Assembly: GCA_028865375.1 (NCBI GenBank)
Contig: JAGWKJ010000128.1
Coordinates: forward strand, 1 to 6,806
DNA: 6,806 nucleotides
Source: Hyphomicrobiales bacterium
GTDB taxonomy: Bacteria > Pseudomonadota > Alphaproteobacteria > Rhizobiales > Beijerinckiaceae
Reading direction: 5' to 3'
Shown: piece by piece, positions 1-6,195 of the stretch
Numbering within the stretch: position 1 is the first letter of the stretch
How the letters are laid out: each line of letters starts with the position of its first letter
Position numbers and translations under genes: made by a program
The notes under the pieces: model-generated
Database searches by the model: none
Told to the model about the DNA's origin: nothing
The model's input: the letters and a program-made list of their open reading frames with translations, nothing else

Positions 1-729
1 GATCGCGTAGACCCAGATGATCATGCGCTCGACGTCGATGCCCGACACGCGCGCGGCGACCGGGTTGGCGCCGATGGCGTAGACGAACTTTCCGTCGCGC
101 GTGTAGCGCAGCGCGACGTGCGCGGCGAGCGCGCAGGCGAGGAAGATCAGCGTCGGCGACCAGCCGTGGAAGCCGATGCCGAGCTCGACGAAGCCGTCCG
201 ACAGCCGGCCGATCGGCTCGCCGTTGGTGTACCAGTCCGACATGCCGCGCGCGGAAACCATCATGCCGAGGGTGGCGATGAAGGGCGGGATCTTCGTCTT
301 GGCGATGATGGTCCCGTTGACGAGGCCCGCCAGCGCGCCGGCCGCGACGCCCGCGATCGCCGGCACGAAGAACGGAAGGCCGGTCAGCGCGGGATAGATC
401 GCGCCCTTGTCGCCGGCGTTCTGCGCCAGCGAGGCGGCGATCATCGCTGTCAGCCCGACGATGGATCCCGACGACAGGTCGATGCCGCCCAGGACGATCA
501 CCTGCGTGACGCCCACCGCGATGATGCCGATCACCGCCTCCTGCAGGATCATGATCTCGATGCGCGCCCAGTTGAAGATGAAGGTCTGGCCCACGAAGAT
601 CCAGCCCAGCGCCTCGAACAGCAGCATCATCCCGGCCATCACGCCGAGGATGCTGAGTTCGGGCGGCAGGCGGCGCCTCGCGCGCGCGGGCGTGTCCTGC
701 GGGGAGGCGGCGGCGTTCTCTGCGGTCAC
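1..729 (-). CDS. ABC sugar transporter permease, RbsC/IatP type (partial, C-terminus off the window)
   Basis: This is the inner-membrane channel subunit of a CUT2-class sugar importer. The first 243 residues are visible and the frame stays open to the window edge; family members are usually a little over 300 residues, so the C-terminal part is missing. After a polar, Arg-rich N-terminus (about residues 1-24) come several hydrophobic segments, roughly 25-47, 63-80, 85-101, 121-137, 148-158 and 191-206. Family hallmarks are GGIDLSSGSIVGL at 81-93, NGTIIAKTKIPPFIATLG at 138-155 and YAIGANPVAARVSGI at 217-231. I chose the GTG at 729-727 because GGAG lies 8 bases upstream and no ATG precedes the first membrane segment. 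The gene begins 29 bases after the ATPase stop, so it is co-transcribed with it. The family is near certain. The substrate is inferred from the binding protein and may be inositol-like. Confidence 0.93.
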   Translation of the reverse strand, partial: MTAENAAASPQDTPARARRRLPPELSILGVMAGMMLLFEALGWIFVGQTFIFNWARIEIMILQEAVIGIIAVGVTQVIVLGGIDLSSGSIVGLTAMIAASLAQNAGDKGAIYPALTGLPFFVPAIAGVAAGALAGLVNGTIIAKTKIPPFIATLGMMVSARGMSDWYTNGEPIGRLSDGFVELGIGFHGWSPTLIFLACALAAHVALRYTRDGKFVYAIGANPVAARVSGIDVERMIIWVYAI

Positions 730-758
730 TGTCGCGGCTCCGTTCGGGCCGCCCCGGC

Positions 759-2297
759 TCAGGCCGAGGCGAGCTCCATGATCCTGACCTGGGTGGCGTC
801 CTTGCGCTCGACGATGCCGGTCTGGCGGCCCTCGTGCATCACCAGCACGCGGTCGCTCATGCCCAGCACCTCGGGCAGCTCGGAGGAAATCATCAGCACC
901 GCGACGCCCTTGGCGGCGAGGTCGGTGACGAGGCGGTGAATCTCGGCCTTGGCGCCGACGTCGATGCCGCGCGTCGGCTCGTCGAGGATGAGGATCTTGG
1001 GGTCCGTCATCAGCCATCGGGCGATCAGCACCTTCTGCTGGTTGCCGCCCGAGAGGTTGACGACCGGCTCGTGCAGGTCGGGCGTGCGCACGCGCAGCGC
1101 CGCCTTCTGTTCGAGGCACTTGCGCCCGATGGCGCGCTCGTCGACGAAGCCGGCGCGCACGTGCGCGCGCCGCAGCAGCGCCACCTGCATGTTGGCGGTG
1201 ACGTCGAGGGGCAGGAAGCAGCCGGTCTCCTTGCGGTCCTCGGTGAGGAAGGCCAGCCCGAGGTCCATCGCCTGGCCGGGGCTGCGCATGTCCACGACGC
1301 GGCCCTCGACCCTGATCTCGCCCGAAGTCTTGGGAGTGACGCCGAAGATCGTCTGCGCGACGTCGCTGCGGCCCGACCCGACGAGGCCGGCGACGCCGAG
1401 GATCTCGCCGCGCCGCAGGTCGAACGACACGCCCGAGAAGCGGCCCTTGAGCGCGAGGTCGCGCACCGAGAGCGCGACCTCGCCGATGGGAACGTCGCGC
1501 TTGGGGAACATCTGCGTGATTTCGCGGCCCACCATCATGCGGATGATGTCGTCGCGCGTGACTTCGGAGGCCTTGCGTTCGGCCACGAAGCGGCCGTCGC
1601 GGAACACCGACACCTCGTCGGCGATCTCGAACAGCTCGTTCATCTTGTGCGTGATGTAGACGATTCCAGCGCCGCGCTCCTTCAGCGTCCGCACGATGCG
1701 GAACAGGTGCTCGACCTCCTTCTCAGTGATCGCGGAGGTCGGCTCGTCCATGATGAGGATGTCGCTGTCGTAGGAGACCGCCTTGGCGATCTCCACCATC
1801 TGGCGGCTGGCGACCGACAGGTCGCGCACTTCCGCCTCCGGGTCGATGGGGATGTCGAGGCGCGCGAACAATTCCTCGGTCTTGCGGCGCATCGCGCGGT
1901 GGTCGACGAAGCCGAGCCTTCCCAGCGGCTCGCGGCGCAGCCAGATGTTCTCGGCCACCGTCATGTAATTGGCGAGGTTCAGTTCCTGGTGGATCATCGC
2001 GATGCCGTAGCGCAGCGCGTCGATCGGCGATTCCAGGCGGATTTCCTGGCCCTTCAGGCGGAACGAGCCGGCGTCGGGCCGGTAGATGCCCGCGATGATC
2101 TTCATCAGCGTGGACTTGCCGGCGCCGTTCTCGCCCATCAGGGCGTGGACATGGCCGCGCTTGAGGCGGAACGACACGTCGTCGAGCGCCAGCACGCCGG
2201 GGAACGCCTTGCGGACGCCGGACACTTCGAGGAGATATTCGGACGCCGGCACCGCGCCGCTGGCGCGCAGGACTTCGGCGGTCGCGGGAGAGAGCAT
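759..2297 (-). CDS. ABC sugar importer ATP-binding protein with two nucleotide-binding domains (RbsA/MglA/IatA type)
   Basis: This is the cytoplasmic energy-coupling subunit of the importer, with two ABC domains in one 512-residue chain, the normal length and layout for CUT2 systems. Domain 1 has an intact Walker A (GENGAGKST, 55-63), Q-loop region MIHQELNL (101-108), Walker B ILIMDEPTS (180-188) and switch His217. Its signature is the relaxed LSVASRQMVEIAKA (160-173), which is usual in this family. Domain 2 has a degenerate Walker A, GLVGSGRSD (304-312), lacking the GK(S/T) lysine. It has a canonical signature LSGGNQQKV (415-423) and Walker B ILILDEPTRGID (435-446), and SSELPE where the switch His would be. 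Domain 2 is therefore expected to form one regulatory or low-turnover ATP site, as in RbsA. The ATG at 2297 follows a GGTGAG-type ribosome site. The first 20 or so residues are an unusual extension ahead of the first ABC domain. The subfamily is firm; the substrate is inferred from context. Confidence 0.96.
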   Translation of the reverse strand: MLSPATAEVLRASGAVPASEYLLEVSGVRKAFPGVLALDDVSFRLKRGHVHALMGENGAGKSTLMKIIAGIYRPDAGSFRLKGQEIRLESPIDALRYGIAMIHQELNLANYMTVAENIWLRREPLGRLGFVDHRAMRRKTEELFARLDIPIDPEAEVRDLSVASRQMVEIAKAVSYDSDILIMDEPTSAITEKEVEHLFRIVRTLKERGAGIVYITHKMNELFEIADEVSVFRDGRFVAERKASEVTRDDIIRMMVGREITQMFPKRDVPIGEVALSVRDLALKGRFSGVSFDLRRGEILGVAGLVGSGRSDVAQTIFGVTPKTSGEIRVEGRVVDMRSPGQAMDLGLAFLTEDRKETGCFLPLDVTANMQVALLRRAHVRAGFVDERAIGRKCLEQKAALRVRTPDLHEPVVNLSGGNQQKVLIARWLMTDPKILILDEPTRGIDVGAKAEIHRLVTDLAAKGVAVLMISSELPEVLGMSDRVLVMHEGRQTGIVERKDATQVRIMELASA

Positions 2298-2422
2298 CGC
2301 CTCACCATTCCCTTCCGGGACGGCCGGGCCCGGACCCGGCGGCCCGCTCGCCCGACGTTAGCACCCGTCGCGGCCGCCCGGGAGGGCGACCGCGACTTTT
2401 CGTTTCGGGGTCTGCGTGACGC
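2298..2422 (-). other. Intergenic spacer between binding-protein and ATPase genes, with two hairpins
   Basis: This 125-base spacer separates the first two genes of the transporter operon. It holds a long stem (2367-2396) just after the binding-protein stop and a shorter perfect 6-bp stem (2323-2328 with 2335-2340) some 26 bases upstream of the ATPase start. I see no convincing promoter in it. Its likely role is setting the relative amounts of the two products. This is inferred from position and structure. Confidence 0.55.
2367..2396 (-). promoter_or_regulatory. Strong intercistronic hairpin, likely 3' mRNA stabiliser or attenuator
   Basis: The arms are 2367-2379 and 2384-2396 with a four-base loop (2380-2383). 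Thirteen pairs form, all Watson-Crick except one G-U/G-T position (2374 with 2389). On the minus-strand transcript the stem is preceded by a run of A and is not followed by a run of U, so it does not fit a standard intrinsic terminator for the operon. A T-rich run does follow it in the plus direction. Hairpins of this kind after binding-protein genes often protect the upstream mRNA from 3' exonucleases and so raise binding-protein output over ATPase and permease; that role is inferred here. Confidence 0.6.
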
Positions 2423-3355
2423 TCAGTTCTTGGCCATGAACTTGGCCATGTTGGCCGGGGTCACGAGCTGGAACGGGATGTAGACCTTGTGGGCGATCTT
2501 CTTGCCCGCGACCAGCGCCAGCGCGGCGTCGATCGAGCCCTTGCCCTGTCCCGCCGCGTCCTGGAACACGGTCACCTTGAGGTCGCCCGCCTTCATCGAG
2601 GCGAGCGCGTCCTGCGTCGCGTCGACGCCGCCGACGATCGACTTCTTGGTGTCGACGCCGGCCGCCTTCATGGCCTGCAGGGCGCCGATCGCCATTTCGT
2701 CGTTGTTGGAGACGACGGCGTCGAACTTCAGGCCCTTGGTGAGCCAGTTGGCCATCAGGTTCTGCGCCTTGGTGCGGTCCCAGCTCGCCGTCTGCTCGGC
2801 GACGATCTTGATGCCGGTGCACGGCGCCTTGGCGATCACTTCATGGACGTCCTTGGTGCGCTGGACGGCCGCCTGGTTGGAGAGCTCGCCCTCGATGACC
2901 AGGATGTTGCCCTTGCCGCCGAGCAGCTTGCACACCTGCTTGGTCTCGAGCGTGCCCGAATCGGCCTCGTTGGAGGCGACGAAGGCGGCCTTGGGGCCGA
3001 GCTTGTCGACGTCGATGGGCTGCCGGTTCACGTAGACGAGCGGGATGCCGGCGTCGGCCGCCAGCTTGGTGATCGGCGCCGTCGCGCTGGTGTCGACCGG
3101 GTTGACGACGATCGCGTCGACCTTGTTGGCGATGAAGTTTTGGACCTGGCTCAGCTGCTTGGCCACGTCGTCCTTGGCGTCCTCGATCTGCAGGGTCACG
3201 CCCGGCCGGGTCTTGGCGTAGGACGTCATGCCGTTGCGCAGCACCGTCAGGAAATTGTCGTCGAACTTGTCCATCGACACGCCGATCTTGGCGGCGAAGG
3301 CCGAACCGGTCATCAGCGCCGACGCGGCGGCGGCGGCGAGCAGAAGCTTTTTCAT
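2423..3355 (-). CDS. Periplasmic sugar/inositol-type substrate-binding protein (MocB/IbpA-like, Peripla_BP_4 fold)
   Basis: This exported 310-residue protein should capture the substrate in the periplasm and deliver it to the permease. A clear Sec signal peptide (KK, hydrophobic run, cleavage about AFA|A at residue 21) is followed by a two-lobe binding fold. Residues at positions used for sugar contact in RbsB are visible: N110-R111 (VNRQP), R166, N217/N218-D219 (SNNDEM), D245 (GVDATQDA) and Q265 (VFQDAAGQGKG). The first is Asn, where RbsB has Asp. Stretches such as DDNFLTVLRNGM (32-43) and IPFQLVTPANM (293-303) match my memory of the rhizopine-binding protein MocB and related inositol binders more than RbsB or MglB. 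The start is supported by GAGGAGG 8 bases upstream. It is the first gene of the operon. I am confident of the class and moderately confident of an inositol-like substrate. Confidence 0.93.
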   Translation of the reverse strand: MKKLLLAAAAASALMTGSAFAAKIGVSMDKFDDNFLTVLRNGMTSYAKTRPGVTLQIEDAKDDVAKQLSQVQNFIANKVDAIVVNPVDTSATAPITKLAADAGIPLVYVNRQPIDVDKLGPKAAFVASNEADSGTLETKQVCKLLGGKGNILVIEGELSNQAAVQRTKDVHEVIAKAPCTGIKIVAEQTASWDRTKAQNLMANWLTKGLKFDAVVSNNDEMAIGALQAMKAAGVDTKKSIVGGVDATQDALASMKAGDLKVTVFQDAAGQGKGSIDAALALVAGKKIAHKVYIPFQLVTPANMAKFMAKN

Positions 3356-3425
3356 GCGTTCTTCCTCCTCATGGGCATGGCGCCCCGTTTCCTCCGGCGG
3401 GCCTTAGGGCGCCGCCGCCGCGCGC

Positions 3426-3439
3426 GTTTCGCTTGAAAC
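3426..3439. promoter_or_regulatory. GTTTC-N4-GAAAC inverted repeat, possible LacI-family operator
   Basis: This is a perfect 5-bp inverted repeat with spacer GCTT, placed between the IolR-like palindrome and the binding-protein gene. LacI-family operators often use GAAAC/GTTTC half-sites but normally in the opposite order around a central CG, so the match to the neighbouring regulator is only suggestive. It could also be a small mRNA stem in the leader. Confidence 0.25.
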
Positions 3440-3462
3440 AAACATACCGCGCGTTCTTTTTT

Positions 3463-3478
3463 TGGAATTTTTATTCCA
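3463..3478. promoter_or_regulatory. TGGAAT-TTTT-ATTCCA palindrome, candidate IolR operator (GGAA-N6-TTCC)
   Basis: This perfect 6-bp inverted repeat around four T residues lies 108 bases upstream of the binding-protein start. Its core is exactly GGAA, six bases, TTCC. As I recall, this is the conserved motif bound by IolR, the RpiR-family repressor of inositol genes in Sinorhizobium meliloti and Caulobacter crescentus, where it also controls the inositol importer. The site itself is seen directly; the binding protein is inferred, and no RpiR-type gene lies in this window. Confidence 0.5.
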
Positions 3479-3580
3479 TGAGAAAACCGCAGGAAACGCA
3501 AGCGCGGCGGGTGCAGCACGGAATGAATCTATCAAAATCCATCTTTTGGATCGGTTCGATCGACGATTTTACATCGTGCG

Positions 3581-4606
3581 TCAGATATTTTCGCTGGTGC
3601 TGATGGCGGCCGGCAGAAGAATTCGCTCGAACGTCCAGTTCGGCGCGCCGGCCGCGTCTGCCATCGCCGCCACCAGCCGGTGCGCCAGCGCGTCGAGCGG
3701 CGTCGAGAGCACCACGTCGACGATTCCGTCGGCGAGCGCGGCGCGGGTGGCGTCGTGCAATTCGTTGCACACGACGGCGGGGCGCCGCTTGGGCGGGGCC
3801 TCGCGCAGGGCCTCGATCATGCCCGTCACGCCGCCGCCGGCGAGGTAGATGCCCACGAGGTCGGGTTCGCGCGCGAGCAGGTCGAGGATGGCGCGTCGCG
3901 CGATCCGGTCGTCCTCGAGGTCGACGAAGGCGTCGAGCGGCCGCAGGCCCGGCGCGCGCTCGCGGCAATAGTCGCGGAAACCCGCCTCTGCGATGTCCTG
4001 CCCGAGGTAGCGATGCGTGCCCACCAGCACGCCGACCGTTCCGGGACCAGGCGCGCAGCGCGCTATCGCCCAAGCCGCCGTGCGGCCGGTCTTGCGGTTG
4101 TCGAGCCCGGCGTAACCGGCGCGCGAAGGCGCGCCGACGTCGCTGAGCACCGTGAACACCGGCGTGCCGCGCCGGGCGAGCGTCTCCACCGCTTCGACCA
4201 CGTCGGGGTGATCGACCGCCACGATCGCCAGCGCGTCGGACTTGCGGCCGACCTCGACGATGCGCTCGGCGAGCGCGGCCGGCGACAGTTCGTCGACGTA
4301 GGAGACGGCGGCCCTGCCGTTGAGATCCGCCACGCCGCGCGCGGCCTCGGTCAGCGCGGCGCCGAGCGCGCGATAGAAGGCGTCCGAGCGTTTTTGCAGC
4401 ACGAAGCCGAAGGCGCGGTTGGGCGCCTCCACGACGCGCCGGCGCAGCAGCTCGGCGGCGTGGAAGCCGATGGCTTCCGCCGCGTCGGCGACCCGACGCG
4501 CCGTGTCGGCGCGCACCGGCAGGCGGCGGTTCAGCACGCGGTCGACCGTGGCGACGCTGAAGCCGCTGGCCGTCGCGAGGTCGGCGATGGTGGGGCGGCG
4601 AGCCAT
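3581..4606 (-). CDS. LacI-family transcriptional regulator, probable local regulator of the sugar/inositol transporter
   Basis: This is a 341-residue regulator of normal family length. The N-terminal helix-turn-helix is clear: TIADLATASGFSVATVDRVLNRR (about 6-28), with a hinge-helix-like AAELLRRR (50-57) and then a ligand-binding domain of the periplasmic-binding-protein fold (about 64-341). The recognition helix has TVDRVLN in place of the common TVSRVLN, so operator preference may differ from classical LacI sites. Ligand-domain markers include GYAGLDNRKTGRTAAW (164-179), the GIYLAGGGVTGM stretch (252-263) and a late VVLSTPLDALAHRLV (298-312). It lies immediately upstream of, and codirectional with, the transporter genes, so it probably senses the transported sugar or inositol. 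The ATG at 4606 has no clear ribosome site. It follows aroC by only 27 bases, so translation may depend on read-through from aroC. Family certain; effector unknown. Confidence 0.93.
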   Translation of the reverse strand: MARRPTIADLATASGFSVATVDRVLNRRLPVRADTARRVADAAEAIGFHAAELLRRRVVEAPNRAFGFVLQKRSDAFYRALGAALTEAARGVADLNGRAAVSYVDELSPAALAERIVEVGRKSDALAIVAVDHPDVVEAVETLARRGTPVFTVLSDVGAPSRAGYAGLDNRKTGRTAAWAIARCAPGPGTVGVLVGTHRYLGQDIAEAGFRDYCRERAPGLRPLDAFVDLEDDRIARRAILDLLAREPDLVGIYLAGGGVTGMIEALREAPPKRRPAVVCNELHDATRAALADGIVDVVLSTPLDALAHRLVAAMADAAGAPNWTFERILLPAAISTSENI

Positions 4607-4625
4607 GTCGGGCGGAGGCGCCGCT

Positions 4626-4646
4626 GCGCCGGCCTAGGGCCGGCGC
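4626..4646. repeat. Perfect 9-bp inverted repeat spanning the aroC stop codon
   Basis: The arms GCGCCGGCC (4626-4634) and GGCCGGCGC (4638-4646) flank a three-base loop that is part of the stop region (TAG on the minus strand at 4636-4634). All nine pairs are Watson-Crick. No run of T follows on the minus strand, so it is not a standard rho-independent terminator. It sits 20 bases before the regulator start and could slow ribosomes or RNA polymerase between aroC and the regulator. Confidence 0.55.
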
Positions 4647-5737
4647 TCCTCGCCGACCTGGCCGCGATGGCGCAGGAAGGCGTCGGCGAGCGCGCAGGCG
4701 AGCATCGCCTCGCCGACCGGAACGGCGCGGATGCCCACGCAGGGATCGTGCCGGCCCTTGGTGACGATCTCGGTCTCTTCGCCGGCCTTCGTCACGGTGC
4801 GGCGCGGTGCGAGAATCGAGGAGGTCGGCTTGACCGCGAAGCGCGCCACGATGGGCTGGCCCGACGAAATGCCGCCGAGGATGCCCCCGGCGTGGTTGGA
4901 CAGGAAGCTCGGGCCGTCGCCGTTCCCGGCGCGCATCTCGTCGGCGTTGGCCTCGCCCGTGAGTTCGGCCGCGCCGAAGCCGTCGCCGATCTCGACCGCC
5001 TTGACGGCGTTGATCGACATCAGCGCCGCTGCGATCTCGGAATCGAGCTTGCCGTAGATCGGCGCGCCCCAGCCGGCCGGCGCGCCTTCGGCGACGAGTT
5101 CGATGATGGCTCCGGCCGACGAGCCCGCCTTGCGCAGCCCGTCGAGGTAGTCGGCGAAGAACGCGGCGGCCTTGGCGTCCGGGCAGAAGAACGGGTTGCG
5201 CGCGATCTCGTCCCAATCCCAGTTCGCGCGGTCGATCCCGTGCGGGCCCATCTGCACCAGCGCGCCGCGCACGCGCACGCCGGCGATCACCTTGCGGGCG
5301 ACCGCGCCGGCGGCGACCCGGCTCGCGGTCTCGCGCGCCGAGGAGCGCCCGCCGCCGCGATAGTCGCGCACGCCGTATTTCGCCTCGTAGGTCAGGTCGG
5401 CGTGGCCGGGCCGGAACTTGTCGCGGATGTCGGCGTAATCCTTCGAGCGCTGGTCCGTGTTCTCGATCAGGAGCGCGATCGGCGTGCCGGTGGTGACCTG
5501 CGCCGCCATCCGCTCGTCCTGGAACACGCCCGACAGGATGCGGACGCGGTCGTCCTCGCGGCGCTGCGTGGTGAAGCGCGACTGGCCGGGCTTGCGGCGG
5601 TCGAGGTCGGCCTGCACGTCGGCTTCGACGAGCGGGATGCCGGGCGGACAGCCGTCCACGACGCAGCCGATAGCCGGCCCGTGGCTCTCGCCGAAGGTCG
5701 TGACGCGGAACAGGTGACCGAACGTGTTGTGCGACAT
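4634..5737 (-). CDS. aroC: Chorismate synthase
   Basis: The product converts 5-enolpyruvylshikimate 3-phosphate to chorismate by loss of phosphate, using reduced FMN; this is the last shared step to Phe, Tyr, Trp, folate and quinones, in the cytoplasm. At 367 residues it is full length. All three family signatures are present: GESHGPAIGCVVDGCPPG (16-33) with His19, the GGGRSSARETASRVAAG region (128-144), and the RHDPCVGIRAVPVGEAM region (329-345) with Asp331. The second conserved His lies in RPGHADLTYEAKYG (109-122, His112), and RRKPGQSR (48-55) supplies the usual basic substrate-binding patch. The start MSHNTFG is the canonical one, although no strong ribosome site is visible ahead of it. 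It stands alone among shikimate genes here, as aroC often does in alphaproteobacteria. Identification is essentially certain. Confidence 0.98.
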   Translation of the reverse strand: MSHNTFGHLFRVTTFGESHGPAIGCVVDGCPPGIPLVEADVQADLDRRKPGQSRFTTQRREDDRVRILSGVFQDERMAAQVTTGTPIALLIENTDQRSKDYADIRDKFRPGHADLTYEAKYGVRDYRGGGRSSARETASRVAAGAVARKVIAGVRVRGALVQMGPHGIDRANWDWDEIARNPFFCPDAKAAAFFADYLDGLRKAGSSAGAIIELVAEGAPAGWGAPIYGKLDSEIAAALMSINAVKAVEIGDGFGAAELTGEANADEMRAGNGDGPSFLSNHAGGILGGISSGQPIVARFAVKPTSSILAPRRTVTKAGEETEIVTKGRHDPCVGIRAVPVGEAMLACALADAFLRHRGQVGEERRP

Positions 5738-5767
5738 GGGAGCCCGGCGGCGGAAAGCGAGCGTGGG

Positions 5768-5795
5768 TTCTAGGGCATACGCCGCCGCCCGCCAA
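5768..5795 (-). promoter_or_regulatory. Weak candidate promoter for aroC
   Basis: On the minus strand TTGGCG (5795-5790) and CTAGAA (5773-5768) are spaced by 16 bases and would start a transcript about 25 bases before the aroC start. The -35 keeps the TTG typical of alphaproteobacteria but the -10 is a poor match. It overlaps the hairpin at 5785-5804. The 79-base gap before aroC makes a promoter here plausible, no more. Confidence 0.22.
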
Positions 5796-5804
5796 ACCGG
5801 GCGG
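5785..5804. repeat. 7-bp GC inverted repeat between the small exported-protein gene and aroC
   Basis: CCGCCCG (5785-5791) and CGGGCGG (5798-5804) pair perfectly around a six-base loop, starting 12 bases after the stop of the upstream gene. There is no T-run after it on the minus strand. It could be a weak or factor-assisted terminator or a 3' stabilising stem for the upstream transcript. Confidence 0.4.
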
Positions 5805-5816
5805 AATCGCCCCGCC

Positions 5817-6176
5817 TCACCGCCTCCGGCAGGCCGTCGCGTCGGCGAGGTCGCGCGCGGTCAGGTCGATCATGCCGGCCGTCTCGACGACGCAGGTGGC
5901 CAGCGAAGCGCCCTTCTGCAGCACTATCATCGTCAGCGCGGTCGGTTCGTCGTCGGGCCACACGACCTTCTGGTCCTCGCGCGGCATCGGATAGCTCGAC
6001 TTGATCGCATAACCGTCGGCCAGCAGGGATCCCAACGAAACGCGCGGCGCGGGAATGCGGTCGGTGGTTTCCGGCGCGGGGGTCGCGGGCGCGGCGGGCG
6101 GCGGCTTGCGGGTCAGGAGCGGCGAGGCCGGCGCGACGGCCGCGACTCCCGCCAGCAAGGCGGCGACGAACTTCAT
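5817..6176 (-). CDS. Small exported hypothetical protein with Pro/Ala linker and two cysteines
   Basis: I do not recognise a characterised family. The 119-residue protein begins with a short signal-peptide-like stretch (MKFVAALLAGVAAVAPAS), followed by a Pro/Ala-rich linker (about 24-44) and a compact C-terminal part. That part contains LLADGYAIKSS (51-61), then MIVLQKGASLATC (83-95) and a last Cys at 116. Cys95 and Cys116 are the only cysteines, so a disulfide in the periplasm is possible. The pattern of 'gyxIK ... lxLQKGxxxxxC' recalls short secreted proteins often called hypothetical in Hyphomicrobiales; this is memory, not a search. GGAGGAG sits 8 bases before the ATG, inside the 19-base gap after the ParB-like gene, so the two are very likely co-transcribed. 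That the reading frame is real is well supported; its function is unknown. Confidence 0.8.
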   Translation of the reverse strand: MKFVAALLAGVAAVAPASPLLTRKPPPAAPATPAPETTDRIPAPRVSLGSLLADGYAIKSSYPMPREDQKVVWPDDEPTALTMIVLQKGASLATCVVETAGMIDLTARDLADATACRRR

Positions 6177-6195
6177 GGCCGACGCTCCTCCGCCC

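Larger units (their letters stand above)
3356..3580 (-). promoter_or_regulatory. Promoter/operator region of the transporter operon
   Basis: This is the longest non-coding stretch in the window and is visibly richer in A and T than its surroundings, notably at 3425-3580. It must carry the transporter promoter unless transcription reads through from the regulator gene. It contains a GGAA-N6-TTCC palindrome (3463-3478), a GTTTC/GAAAC repeat (3426-3439) and several short inverted repeats at 3533-3577. A weak -10-like TATGTT lies at 3447-3442 on the minus strand. If that is used, the palindrome would sit on the -35 region, but the -35 itself is poor, so no exact promoter is claimed. A leader of roughly 80 bases would precede the binding-protein start. 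Confidence 0.55.

Noticed and set aside
1362..1388. Loss of the Walker A lysine in the second ATPase domain as a possible defect
   Set aside because: The GSGR form at this position is normal for RbsA/MglA-type double ATPases, so it is a family feature, not decay.
2324..2333. CCGGGCCCGG perfect palindrome as a regulator binding site
   Set aside because: In DNA this rich in G and C such a palindrome is expected by chance; it is better explained as part of the 2323-2340 stem.
834..2483. Plus-strand open frame of 549 codons opposite the ATPase gene
   Set aside because: Rich in Asp, His, Arg and Ala with no family motif, and fully antisense to a certain gene. This is the usual GC-driven open frame opposite a high-GC coding region.
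3462..3848. Plus-strand 128-codon frame starting in the intergenic region, as a possible divergent small gene
   Set aside because: Most of it is antisense to the regulator gene, it begins inside the GGAA-N6-TTCC palindrome, and it has no convincing ribosome site or domain.
3680..5773. Plus-strand open frame of 697 codons opposite the regulator and aroC
   Set aside because: No recognisable domain, and its composition is typical of antisense frames in GC-rich DNA. It spans both genes, as expected from third-position G/C bias.
3471..5795. Minus-strand open frame of 774 codons covering the regulator and aroC in another frame
   Set aside because: Arg/Ala/Gly-rich low-complexity translation overlapping two well-identified genes on the same strand; an out-of-frame shadow, not a fusion protein.
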